A stretch of 38,337 bases of DNA from Bacteroidales bacterium (GCA_014800735.1 JAAVFP010000031.1:45685-84021), one strand, 5' to 3'. Positions 25,455-33,657 are shown, counted from the stretch's first letter. The notes: generated by a model not told the origin, from the sequence alone. Program-made: numbers and translations.

Positions 25455-25841
25455 TTAGATATAAACATAGCCGGCATATACATCACCGTTGTCGGCGGTG
25501 CACTCGATGTAGTATTCACCAACAGGGAGAGGTTGTTCCCAGAACGGATTATCAAACGAAATGGTACCAAAGAAAATGACATGGGAGAGTAGATTCTCAG
25601 CTTGGATGTCAAGATTAATGACACCAAAGGGTAAATAAAAAGTTCCGAATCCTCTGTTGCAATTATAACAGAATTTGACATTCTCACTATAGACGGGAGC
25701 TAAGTATATCCCAGGATCAACAGGGATTTCCTTTTTGGGCAATGGATACTTTGGAGTATCATCGTCAGTGTCATCAGCAAAGCTTACAAAGCTAGTAAGG
25801 CTGCATAGAGATAAGAGCAGAAAGATTAATAGTCGTTTCAT
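25455..25841 (-). CDS. Small secreted beta-rich protein (DUF3244-like), operon leader
   Basis: A 128-aa protein with a cleavable signal peptide (MKRLLIFLLLSLCSLTSFVSFA, cut before DDTDDD). The mature part has an acidic start, a C-Y-N-C pair near residue 59, and an end PVGEYYIECTADNGDVYAGYVYI. That ending, G-x-Y-x-(I/L)-x-x-x-x-x-x-G-x-x-Y-x-G-x-(V/F)-x-(I/V), resembles the short DUF3244-type beta-sandwich proteins common in Bacteroidales; I hold the family name loosely. It is the first gene after the promoter at 25866-25873, and 57 nt before the 612-aa lipoprotein gene, so it heads the operon. Confidence 0.75.
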   Translation of the reverse strand: MKRLLIFLLLSLCSLTSFVSFADDTDDDTPKYPLPKKEIPVDPGIYLAPVYSENVKFCYNCNRGFGTFYLPFGVINLDIQAENLLSHVIFFGTISFDNPFWEQPLPVGEYYIECTADNGDVYAGYVYI

Positions 25842-25865
25842 ATTTATTTAGATTTTTGGATGTCG

Positions 25866-25873
25866 CAAAGTTA
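25866..25873 (-). promoter_or_regulatory. -7 box of the five-gene exported-protein operon
   Basis: TAACTTTG on the minus strand, 24 bp before the ATG at 25841. A -33 TTG at the right spacing is not evident. No other TAnnTTTG box stands before the later genes of the operon. Confidence 0.6.
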
Positions 25874-26067
25874 GCCATGAAAACACTATAAAATGAAATT
25901 TTCAGGTGTCGAAAATCCTTACATCTTCTCATATAATTAGTTGATTAACAAGCGATTATTCGCGGTAAGAAAATTTTTATTCTTACAGCGTGTATCTTGC
26001 TTATTTTTAGGTAGTTAGATATGTAGATGGTAACTATAGTTTATATACGACTGATTATCTGCATGTT

Positions 26068-26165
26068 ACACCGTCGGAGTGTCGCTCCTTCGGAGCTCAT
26101 GGGTGGGGAGGGTTCTGGCCGCTGGCTTACACCAGCTGTTGGAAATTATTGCGCCGCGTTGCGGC
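26068..26165. repeat. Series of four small GC-rich hairpins
   Basis: ACAC/GTGT (26068-26082), GCTCC-TTC-GGAGC (26084-26096), GCTGG/CCAGC (26121-26136) and GCCGC-GTT-GCGGC (26153-26165) follow one another inside an otherwise AT-rich spacer. The set looks like a mobile non-coding mosaic element rather than a single terminator. The stretch 25874-26067 before it holds nothing I can name. Confidence 0.55.
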
Positions 26166-26170
26166 TGTGA

Positions 26171-26660
26171 AAAACTATAGCGCTATGGTTCTATGGTCCA
26201 AAATTGAAGACCAGAGAACTAGAGAACTATAGGTTTTATAGGACGGCAGCGGCGGAGCCGCGCTGTAGCGAGAAACCCCACGTGCAACGTGGGGTGCAGA
26301 ATGGGTAACACACTAAGGAGCTTCGGAGATGCGACATCACTGCGACATCGCTTCTCCGAAGCTCGCCATGTATCGTTTTTTCCTACCCCACGTTGCACGT
26401 GGGGTTTCTCGATACTTCGCGGCTCCGCCGCTCCCCGGTTTGAGCCAAAGCTTCCGCTTTTGGACCAGAGAACCACAACAAAATTAAATCTATAGCGCTA
26501 TGGTTCTATGGTCCAAAACTGAAGACCAGAGAACTAGAGAACAAGAGACTTGAACTAGAGCACCACAACTATAGTATTAAATCTATAGATCTATAGTTCT
26601 CTGGTCTAAAATCGAAGACCAAAGAACCAAAGCCTTAATAAAAACCTTTGATTCAATGGT
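26171..26660. repeat. Repeat mosaic: AT-rich hairpins around a long inverted repeat
   Basis: Two near-identical AT-rich units of about 50 bp (from 26173 and from 26490; CTATAGCGCTATGGTTCTAT...GACCAGAGAACTAGAGAAC) flank a compound inverted repeat. In that repeat 26269-26295 and 26385-26411 are exact inverted copies of 27 nt, each containing the palindrome ACCCCACGT/ACGTGGGGT. The arms extend outward with mismatches to 26248 and 26432 through AGCGGCGGAGCCGCG. A second stem GAGCTTCGGAGA/TCTCCGAAGCTC is nested inside (about 26329-26364). Further units at 26580-26660 repeat TTCTCTGGTC and GACCAAAGAACC. No gene is supported here. Confidence 0.85.
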
Positions 26661-26667
26661 CCAAAAA

Positions 26668-28398
26668 TCAGGACAAATATGTTATGTAGTGCTGGGCGGC
26701 GGAGGGATTGGTTTTGAGGAGCTTTTGCTTCAGGCGGAATTTGCGTGTATAGATGGTGTTGGTGTCGACTCCAAGATAAAGAGCAATGGCCGGCGCCTTG
26801 AATCCGGCTACAATCAATGTGAACAGATGCACGTCGGTCTGCTTGAGCGCAGGGAAGTCGGAGCGCAGACGCGATATGATATTGTCGAAATACTCATTGA
26901 TATCCTGCTCTATTTCAGCCAGATTCTGAGGGGTAGCATGGCGTGAAATAAAGGCCTCGACACGCTTGTAGAGCTGTTTGGGATTGTCGGCCGAATCGGA
27001 ATAAAGGCCACAGACATCGTTGAATGCAGCCAGTTGCTTCATAACATGCTCTTTGGATTGACGTCGATATTCGGCCTGCATGCGTGAGCCCTCGGCGAGG
27101 TCGCCACTAAGCTGAGCGAGGCGGTCGGACGCGGAATTGAGGTTATCCGAAACCTCTGTAAGCCGCCCGCTAAGCTCGGTAATGCGGTCGGATTTAGTGT
27201 GGAGGCTCTCGGAAAGCTCGGCCACAAGCCCGATGGTTTTATTGATGCGCAGCTGCTTGCGCCTGACAAGGATAGCAGCGACTATAATCACAAGAACCAA
27301 TACGGCAAGCGCAATAATGGCAAAGACGTTGAAACTACGGCGGTTGCGGTTTAATTCAGCTTTTCGCTCAGCAATGGCCTGCTTATAGAAGCCGTCGATA
27401 ACAGCGCTGTAGTTGCGCTTATATATTGATTCAAATTCAGAATTTGTATAGTCAAAATCATTATCAATAAGTTGAAATATATGACCTGTATCCTTTGTCC
27501 TACGCGCAATTGCATAATCGAGACTCGTGTCATGCGGATTATAAACCTTCACAGAATCGCTGCAAGCCCGCGCTTCATCAATCATTCCGAGGCTAAGATA
27601 TGCTATTCCTAAATTATAGAAATCAAGAGGAGTAAACTCAAATTCATCATCCTTCAAAGCTAATAATAAATCGAGAGCTAGGGTATAGTGATGACTATTG
27701 AGATGCGCAAATGCACGAACACCTGTCACTGCGTGATTCAGGCGAGGGTTGGATAACACAACATCCAAGCATGCCAATGAATCGGCCAACTTAACGGACC
27801 TGTCATATTCCAACACATTATTATATGCGCGTGCAACATTGTATAGGCCCCAGAAGTAATACATGGAATCAGGATCTGCGCGGAAGGTTTGGGCTGACTT
27901 CCGGTAATACTCAAGTGCGCTGGCCTTGTCGTCCATGTTATCGAAAGCGTCGGCAATGTTGCGCTGGGCAAGACCGGCGAAGTGTACGTCGCCGAGGGCA
28001 AGGGCGATATCTTCGGCAGTAAGGAGGTCGACGATGGCATCCACATAGCGTTCCTCGCCAATCTTGCGGTATCCGCTCAGGAAATACGCGCGAACCAGGG
28101 TGGTCCCCGGCTCCTTGCGCGAGAGGGTGGCGATAATACCGGCGAAGGCGGAGTCGGACGGGAGCGGCTGCCGAAGTTTGTAGGCGGCCTCGGCCCGGCA
28201 AACATCGGTGCGGGCACGGAAGTCCGCGTGGGAAAGCGAGGCGGGGGTGATGCTATCCAGGACAGCAAGGGCGGAATCAGGGTAGCCGCGCACGAGGGCT
28301 TCCGCACGGTCCAGGCGGCTGCGGTCAGCGCCCGAGGGTCCGCATGCGGCCATCATCAGCACTATCAGGGCAGACAATATGTAACGCAAGGCTATCAC
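26668..28398 (-). CDS. Membrane-spanning TPR regulator with C-terminal HTH (DUF6377-type)
   Basis: A 576-aa protein. An N-terminal signal/anchor with lipobox-like M-A-A-C (Cys19) leads into TPR-like helical repeats (about 25-340). A single transmembrane helix follows (about 357-378) with RRKQ on its cytosolic side. Then comes a leucine-heptad coiled coil (about 390-450) and a C-terminal LuxR-like helix-turn-helix (about 515-565, LKQTDVHLFTLIVAGF...IALYLGVDTNTIYTRKFRLKQKL). The layout suggests that the TPR part senses something outside the membrane and the HTH binds DNA. The frame opens with GTG at 28398 just after a -7 box, so the mRNA may be leaderless; no ATG restores the signal peptide. 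It is next to the exported-protein operon and could regulate it, which is inference. Confidence 0.85.
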   Translation of the reverse strand: MIALRYILSALIVLMMAACGPSGADRSRLDRAEALVRGYPDSALAVLDSITPASLSHADFRARTDVCRAEAAYKLRQPLPSDSAFAGIIATLSRKEPGTTLVRAYFLSGYRKIGEERYVDAIVDLLTAEDIALALGDVHFAGLAQRNIADAFDNMDDKASALEYYRKSAQTFRADPDSMYYFWGLYNVARAYNNVLEYDRSVKLADSLACLDVVLSNPRLNHAVTGVRAFAHLNSHHYTLALDLLLALKDDEFEFTPLDFYNLGIAYLSLGMIDEARACSDSVKVYNPHDTSLDYAIARRTKDTGHIFQLIDNDFDYTNSEFESIYKRNYSAVIDGFYKQAIAERKAELNRNRRSFNVFAIIALAVLVLVIIVAAILVRRKQLRINKTIGLVAELSESLHTKSDRITELSGRLTEVSDNLNSASDRLAQLSGDLAEGSRMQAEYRRQSKEHVMKQLAAFNDVCGLYSDSADNPKQLYKRVEAFISRHATPQNLAEIEQDINEYFDNIISRLRSDFPALKQTDVHLFTLIVAGFKAPAIALYLGVDTNTIYTRKFRLKQKLLKTNPSAAQHYITYLS

Positions 28399-28402
28399 GA
28401 TG

Positions 28403-28410
28403 CAAAGATA
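28403..28410 (-). promoter_or_regulatory. -7 box of the TPR/HTH regulator gene
   Basis: TATCTTTG on the minus strand, ending 4 bp before the GTG start at 28398. Transcription should begin at or next to the start codon. Confidence 0.55.
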
Positions 28411-28439
28411 AGAAAATTTTTCGCCGATTGAGTGGTTTT

Positions 28440-28640
28440 AGGAGGCCAAAGCTCATATGGTTTTTAGACCAGAGAACCAAAGGACTATAGGTTTTAGGAC
28501 GGCAGCGGCGGAGCCGCTCCTCAATGTGGCCAACACCCCTAAAACTTTAAGACCAGAGAACCACAGATCTATAGATTTTATAGGACTGAAAATAGTCCTA
28601 CTTCACTATAGTTCTATGGTTCTCTGGTCTAAAGTCTAAA
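28440..28640. repeat. Repeat patch ending in a long hairpin behind nrdJ
   Basis: The stretch 28465-28520 holds AGACCAGAGAACC, GGACTATAGG and AGCGGCGGAGCCGCT, the same modules as at 26.2 kb. Then 28550-28574 and 28606-28630 are 25-nt inverted copies with two mismatches, with TAGGACT/AGTCCTA (28581-28600) nested inside. The hairpin begins 26 bp after the nrdJ stop and may act as its terminator, although the run behind it on the minus strand is not T-rich. Confidence 0.8.
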
Positions 28641-28655
28641 GCCCAAATGGGGGAA

Positions 28656-31202
28656 TCAGCCGCAGCGCGAGGTGCCGCAGTTGGTGCAGATCAGGCAGCC
28701 CTCCTGGTAGATGAGCGTTTCCTGACCGCAGTTGGGGCACTTCTGTCCCTTGGCCGAGGTACCGTTGGGGAGGTATTTTTTCAGCGCACGCTCCACACCC
28801 ATTTTCCAGGTGTTGATGGACTGCGAGTCGAGCTCAAGTGTACCTACCAGCTTCAGCACCTGATCGATAGGCATGCCGTAGCGGAGCACGCCCGAGATGA
28901 GCTTGGCGTAGTTCCAGTACTCGGGGTTGAACTTATCCGAAAGACCCTCGATGGTGGTTTTGTGGCCGCGCTTGTTGATGAACTGGAAGTCGTAGCGCTT
29001 CACACCGTTCTCGTCCACCGCTTTGATGATTTTGCCGTGGCTGATGTTCTTGGGGATGAAGATACCGTCGTCGTCGTCGGCCAGACCGGTGAAGATTTCG
29101 TAGGGGCGGCCGTCCACCAGCCCGACGAATGCAATCCACTTCTCTTTCTTGTTCTGGAAACGCACCACATCGGCTTCGAGCTCGATGGGACGCTTGGCCA
29201 TGATGGGCTGCTGCGAGGATTTGTCCTCCTTCTCTTTCTTTTTCTTATCCGGCTGAACGGACACGAGCACACCGGCACGCGAGCCGTCGCGGTAGACGGT
29301 GCAACCCTTGCACCCCACTTTCCATGCCTGGCGGTAGAGCTGCTCCACGGCATCGACGGTGATGTCGGCCGGCAGGTTGATGGTGACTGAGATAGAGTGG
29401 TCCACCCACTTCTGGATGCGGCCCTGCATGTTCACCTTTTCGAGCCAGTCGATGTCGTTGGCCGTGGCTCCGGCATAGGGTGAGCGGGCCACGAGCTCGT
29501 CGAGCTCGGCCTGCGTGTAGTGCTTGGCGGTGTCGATGCCGTTGATGCGCATCCAGTCCAGGAACTTTGGATGGTACACAATGTATTCTTCGAAAGCATC
29601 GCCGCTGTCGTCCACGAAATCCACTCGCACTCCTGCATCGTTGGGGTTGACCTTGCGGCGGCGCTTGTAGACGGGCATGAACACAGGCTCGATGCCTGAG
29701 CTGGTGCGGGTCATCAGGCTAGTGGTGCCGGTGGGAGCGATGGTGAGGCAGGCGATGTTGCGGCGGCCTACACGCTTCATGCGCTCGTACATGGCGGGGT
29801 CGGCCTCGGCCAGACGCATGATGAAGGGATTGGAGGCTTCGCGCTCGGCGTCGAACACCTCGAAGGCTCCGCGCTCCTGGGCCATGTTGACGGATTCGCC
29901 GTAGGCTGCCAGTGCGATGGCGCGGTGCACCTGCACTGAGAAATCGGTGGCCTCGGGGGTGCCGTAGCGCAGTCCCAGGGCGGCCAGCATATCGCCTTCG
30001 GCGGTTGTGCCCAGGCCGGTGCGGCGACCCTTGAGGGTCTTTTCCTTGATTTTGGTCCACAGGTTGCGCTCGGTGGCTTTCACCTCGGGACGCTCGGGGT
30101 CGGAGTCGATTTTGGCCAGGATGAGGTCGATTTTCTCCATCTCGAGGTCGATGATATCGTCCATGATTCGCTGGGCCTTGGCAATGTATTTGGCCAGGAG
30201 GTCGAAATCAAACTCGGCCTGGGGTATGAATGGATTCTTCACGAAGGAGTAGAGGTTGATGGCCAGCAGACGGCAGCTGTCGTAGGGACAGAGGGGGATT
30301 TCGCCGCAGGGGTTGGTGGATATGGTTTCGAAGCCGAGGTCGGCATAGCAGTCGGGCACGGATTCACGGCGGATGGTGTCCCAGAAAAGCACACCGGGCT
30401 CGGCGGATTTCCATGCGTTGCCCACGATTTTCTGCCAGAGTGCCCCGGCGTCGATGTCCTTCACGAAGTCGGGGTTCTCGGAGTCGATGGGATATTGCTG
30501 GCGGTAGGGGGTGCCGGATTCGACGGCTTTCATAAAATCATCGTCGATGCGGACGGACACGTTGGCGCCGGTCACCTTGCCGGGGGTCATCTTTGCGTCG
30601 ATGAAGGCCTCGGAGTCGGGGTGCTTGATGGAAACGGTCATCATGAGCGCACCGCGGCGGCCGTCCTGGGCCACCTCGCGGGTGGAGTTGGAGTAGCGCT
30701 CCATGAAGGGTACCAGGCCTGTGGATGTGAGGGCCGAGTTCTTTACGGGGCTGCCTTTGGGGCGCAGATGCGACAGGTCGTGGCCCACGCCACCGCGACG
30801 CTTCATGAGCTGCACCTGCTCCTGGTCAACGAGCATGATGCCGCCGTAGCTATCGGGCTTACCGTCGATGCCGATTACGAAGCAATTGGACAGCGAACCC
30901 ACCTGAAAGTTATTGCCGATGCCGGCCATGGGGCTGCCCTGGGGCACGACGTAGCGGAAGTCGCGCAGCAGCTCGAAGATTTCATCCTCGGTCATGCCGT
31001 TGGGGTAGCGGGCCTCGATGCGGGCCAGTTCGCGCGCCAGGCGGCGGTGCATGTCGTCGGGGGTGAGTTCGTAGATGTGGCCGTGGGAGTCCTTGAGGGC
31101 ATACTTGCTCACCCACACTCGGGCTGCAAGGTCATCGCCACCGAAATACTGCAGGGTGGCGGCGTTGGATTCGTCGAATGTATATGTTTTTTCCGGTATC
31201 AT
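28656..31202 (-). CDS. nrdJ: Adenosylcobalamin-dependent (class II) ribonucleotide reductase
   Basis: Reduces ribonucleotides to deoxyribonucleotides with a radical derived from adenosylcobalamin. The 848-aa protein has Cys107 in GSLSNCFVIG and Cys299 in STNPCGEIPLCPYDSC, the latter being the thiyl-radical finger-loop region typical of RNRs, plus GRRGALMMTVSIKHPD near residue 190 and the TGTTSLMT loop. A zinc-ribbon tail ends the protein (CPNCG...CLICTNCG). No separate beta subunit gene is near, as expected for class II. The frame is open upstream, but the start is MIPEKTYTFD at 31202, since the promoter (31234-31265) lies inside the longer reading. Confidence 0.95.
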   Translation of the reverse strand: MIPEKTYTFDESNAATLQYFGGDDLAARVWVSKYALKDSHGHIYELTPDDMHRRLARELARIEARYPNGMTEDEIFELLRDFRYVVPQGSPMAGIGNNFQVGSLSNCFVIGIDGKPDSYGGIMLVDQEQVQLMKRRGGVGHDLSHLRPKGSPVKNSALTSTGLVPFMERYSNSTREVAQDGRRGALMMTVSIKHPDSEAFIDAKMTPGKVTGANVSVRIDDDFMKAVESGTPYRQQYPIDSENPDFVKDIDAGALWQKIVGNAWKSAEPGVLFWDTIRRESVPDCYADLGFETISTNPCGEIPLCPYDSCRLLAINLYSFVKNPFIPQAEFDFDLLAKYIAKAQRIMDDIIDLEMEKIDLILAKIDSDPERPEVKATERNLWTKIKEKTLKGRRTGLGTTAEGDMLAALGLRYGTPEATDFSVQVHRAIALAAYGESVNMAQERGAFEVFDAEREASNPFIMRLAEADPAMYERMKRVGRRNIACLTIAPTGTTSLMTRTSSGIEPVFMPVYKRRRKVNPNDAGVRVDFVDDSGDAFEEYIVYHPKFLDWMRINGIDTAKHYTQAELDELVARSPYAGATANDIDWLEKVNMQGRIQKWVDHSISVTINLPADITVDAVEQLYRQAWKVGCKGCTVYRDGSRAGVLVSVQPDKKKKEKEDKSSQQPIMAKRPIELEADVVRFQNKKEKWIAFVGLVDGRPYEIFTGLADDDDGIFIPKNISHGKIIKAVDENGVKRYDFQFINKRGHKTTIEGLSDKFNPEYWNYAKLISGVLRYGMPIDQVLKLVGTLELDSQSINTWKMGVERALKKYLPNGTSAKGQKCPNCGQETLIYQEGCLICTNCGTSRCG

Positions 31203-31233
31203 CGAATAGAATTGAGAGGTCGATTTTGCGGTG

Positions 31234-31265
31234 CAAAATTGGGAATTTTTTTCCAAGTGGGCAAA
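31234..31265 (-). promoter_or_regulatory. Promoter of nrdJ
   Basis: On the minus strand, CAATTTTG at 31234-31241 is one base off TAnnTTTG, and TTTG at 31262-31265 is a -33 element at a 20-bp spacing. No B12 riboswitch fits in the 31-nt leader. Confidence 0.6.
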
Positions 31266-31310
31266 TAAAAACGGACGCTCCGGAGCCAAATCGGCCCCAC
31301 AGCTATCTGT

Positions 31311-31358
31311 GGCAAAGAAAAAGAGGCGGAAAAAGTTTTCAACACCTTTTCCGCCTCT
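31311..31358 (-). terminator. Terminator of the T9SS-protein gene
   Basis: A 12-bp perfect stem, AGAGGCGGAAAA (31322-31333) against 31347-31358, is followed on the minus strand by TTTTCTTTG. It starts 22 bp after the stop of the gene at 31380-32834. Confidence 0.85.
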
Positions 31359-31379
31359 GTTGATATCCTTTCGCGTGTA

Positions 31380-32834
31380 TTATTTCAGCGCAATCTTGAA
31401 AGTGCGGGTGGCACCCTGTCCGGCCACGCGGACAAGGTAGAAGCCTGTGCTCAAGCCGTTAAGGTCCAGGCTGAACCAATCAGCGCCCGCCTTCGAAGCA
31501 GCCAGACGGCCATCGGTGGTGAACACGCTCACAGCCGTCGCTCCGGGGCTGCTGATTTCCAGGCTTCGGCCGCTCAGGCGGCAGGCAATCTCGGTGGCAT
31601 CCACGGCCACGGTTGCCAGGCCTGACAGACCGGTAAAGGCGGTTACCACCACCTTGGTTTCAGGCACGGTTTCATCATCCTCGGAGTTGTAGACGGAGGT
31701 TAGTGTCTGGCACACAGCATCCTTGTCGGGGTCGATGGTATAGTCGTAGATAAGCTTCTCAACGTATTCCTCCTCGTCGTAGAGATAGGAAGCGGTTTCA
31801 AGGGTGATGAGGCCTCGCTCGCTGTAGGTGACTTCGTAGAGCTCGGTTTCGGTGAACACCTCGTCGTCCTCGGTATATTGCAGGGTGCGTTCGTCCACAT
31901 ACGAGCCGAAATCGTCGAGCACGGCATGCTCAAAGGCCAAGGCGTCGCCAGCGTAGAACTCGATTTCCAGTCGGCCCGACTGTTCGTCGGTGTACTCGCC
32001 CGTCACATCGGCCTCAGGCTCGCCCTCAAAGTAGAGTTTGGCCGCCTTGATGCGGTTGGCACCCACTGCATAATTCTCGGGGTCGAAACCCAGAGCCTGG
32101 CCATCGGTGTTTTCCCACACAATGTCGCGGTAGTCGAAGTACTCCTCCCACACGTAGTCCGCGCCGTCCACGCCGAGTTCTTCTTCTTTTACAGCGGTAA
32201 TCTTACCGTCGTTACCAACGGTGTTGGTCAGGCGCGCAATGGGTGTGAATTCATCCTGGAAGTTGGTGAGGCGTTCGGCACCGGTGACCACCTTGCCGCT
32301 GTTGCGGGTGATGGCGTACTTGGTGCCATAGCGGAGCACCCACTCATAATCCCAGGCATACATCAGGGTAGCCGTGCGGAAATCGGTCACGACGTCATCG
32401 TACTCGTTCTCGTATTTCGAGCTCGGTTCCCAGTTTTTGCCGCCGTCGGTGCTTGATTCCTCAAGAATCTGAGTGATGTTGCCGTAGGTGTCATATTTGT
32501 AGCTGGTGCGGTTCTGCCAGGTGGTGGATTCGGGGGTGGTAGACACCACGGTGAGCACGCGGCCCTGGTCGTCGTAGGTGTAGGATGCGTTCATAGCCTC
32601 CAACCACTCGCCGTCATCATAGAAATAGTAGGTTTCCTCCAGAGGCTTGTAGATGGTGTTGGCCTCGGCAGTGGCGCGGGCCTGAATGCGGGCACGCTGC
32701 AGGCCTTTCTGCTTTTTGATGCCGGTTTCTTTTTTCTGCTTCTCAAAAAGCATCTTGGCGCGGGGTGCAGCCATTGCCTCGCCGCCAACCATTGCTGCAG
32801 CAAGCACAGTGAGTGTTAGTAAAGTTTTTCTCAT
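31380..32834 (-). CDS. Secreted protein with type IX sorting domain and YD-like repeats
   Basis: A 484-aa protein with a signal peptide (cleavage near AMA-AP, residue ~23). A basic stretch (KQKKETGIKKQK) is followed by tyrosine/aspartate-rich segments such as YTYDDQGRV, YKYDTYGNI and YDYTIDPDKD, reminiscent of YD/RHS-type strands but not a full RHS shell. The last ~70 residues are a type A C-terminal sorting domain: a beta-strand set with VSVFTTDGRLAASK, LDLNGLSTGFYLVRV and the final FKIALK. This predicts export by the type IX system and attachment to the cell surface or release. It is very acidic overall. It has its own promoter (32856-32863) and terminator, so it is monocistronic. Confidence 0.85.
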   Translation of the reverse strand: MRKTLLTLTVLAAAMVGGEAMAAPRAKMLFEKQKKETGIKKQKGLQRARIQARATAEANTIYKPLEETYYFYDDGEWLEAMNASYTYDDQGRVLTVVSTTPESTTWQNRTSYKYDTYGNITQILEESSTDGGKNWEPSSKYENEYDDVVTDFRTATLMYAWDYEWVLRYGTKYAITRNSGKVVTGAERLTNFQDEFTPIARLTNTVGNDGKITAVKEEELGVDGADYVWEEYFDYRDIVWENTDGQALGFDPENYAVGANRIKAAKLYFEGEPEADVTGEYTDEQSGRLEIEFYAGDALAFEHAVLDDFGSYVDERTLQYTEDDEVFTETELYEVTYSERGLITLETASYLYDEEEYVEKLIYDYTIDPDKDAVCQTLTSVYNSEDDETVPETKVVVTAFTGLSGLATVAVDATEIACRLSGRSLEISSPGATAVSVFTTDGRLAASKAGADWFSLDLNGLSTGFYLVRVAGQGATRTFKIALK

Positions 32835-32855
32835 AGTTATATTTCTATTTGGCTA

Positions 32856-32863
32856 CAAAGGTA
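32856..32863 (-). promoter_or_regulatory. -7 box of the T9SS-protein gene
   Basis: TACCTTTG on the minus strand, 21 bp before the ATG at 32834. Any -33 element would lie inside the 3' end of the upstream ferredoxin gene. Confidence 0.65.
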
Positions 32864-32874
32864 GTGAAAATTTT

Positions 32875-33657
32875 TTATTCAATAAATTTCAGCGAGCCTT
32901 GCCACTGGCCTTTGCCGTTGGTGGTTCTGCCGTAGGCCACAGCGCGGCGGGGACAGATGTGATAGCAGCGCAGGCACAGCGCGCACTCACCGCCCCACTC
33001 CGGACGTCCGTGGGAAAGACGGATGTTGCACATCGGGCACGAGCGCGCGCACAGTCCGCAGCCAATGCAATCCTCAGTGCTGTGAAACGGTCGCGGCGAC
33101 ATTTCGAAGCGCACGAACCAGGGGTAGATTACTTTTGATTTTACCCACGGGAAGGCCCCGCGCACAGTCACGTCGGCATGGTTTTCGGATGCAATAAGCG
33201 CTGCGATTTCCTTTATTTTCGGTGTAGCATCGGCAATCTTACGCTCGGACAGTTCGGGTGCGTCCACATCGAAGCCTTTCATCGTCACATAAGTATTGGG
33301 CATCACGACGGCATAAGCCGCAGCCGCCACCCAAGCACGGCGGCCAATCAGGCGCCGCCATTGGCGGTCGGTGTAGCCCATGTCGTCGCCGCAGGTGGTG
33401 AGCATATAGTGTCTTGCCTTGGCCATGCCTGCACCCGCCTGAACTTCGGCAATATAGCGCGCCACCACCGGCGGCACGCCCCACGAATAGGTGGGAAAAG
33501 CCCATATCACACGCGCATCGGCCGTATCGACTGTGGAGCTGCATGGGTTGAGCAGTTCCTCGCCGGCAAGCATGCGCACGTCCGTTTCGCCCAGCAAGAC
33601 GCCGAGCATCCGGGCAGCCCGTGCCGTGTTTCCCGTTCCTGAAAAGCAGATAATCAT
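32875..33657 (-). CDS. EFR1-type flavodoxin/ferredoxin fusion protein
   Basis: A 260-aa cytosolic redox protein. The N terminus MIICFSGTGNTARAA is a flavodoxin FMN phosphate loop. The middle keeps the flavodoxin fold pattern (VIWAFPTYSWGVPP near residue 50). The C terminus carries two [4Fe-4S] ferredoxin motifs, CIGCGLCARSCPMC near residue 198 and CALCLRCYHICPR near residue 225. Proteins of this EFR1 type move electrons between FMN and iron-sulfur clusters; partners are not known here. The genes on either side are unrelated, and it has its own -7 box, so it seems to be expressed alone. Confidence 0.9.
   Translation of the reverse strand: MIICFSGTGNTARAARMLGVLLGETDVRMLAGEELLNPCSSTVDTADARVIWAFPTYSWGVPPVVARYIAEVQAGAGMAKARHYMLTTCGDDMGYTDRQWRRLIGRRAWVAAAAYAVVMPNTYVTMKGFDVDAPELSERKIADATPKIKEIAALIASENHADVTVRGAFPWVKSKVIYPWFVRFEMSPRPFHSTEDCIGCGLCARSCPMCNIRLSHGRPEWGGECALCLRCYHICPRRAVAYGRTTNGKGQWQGSLKFIE

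Noticed and set aside
26041-26170. tRNA or other stable RNA gene in the hairpin cluster
   Set aside because: The stems do not form a cloverleaf, and there is no T-loop or CCA end.
31203-31289. Longer N terminus of NrdJ
   Set aside because: It includes the promoter elements at 31234-31265 and does not resemble the family. MIPEKTYTFD is a better start.
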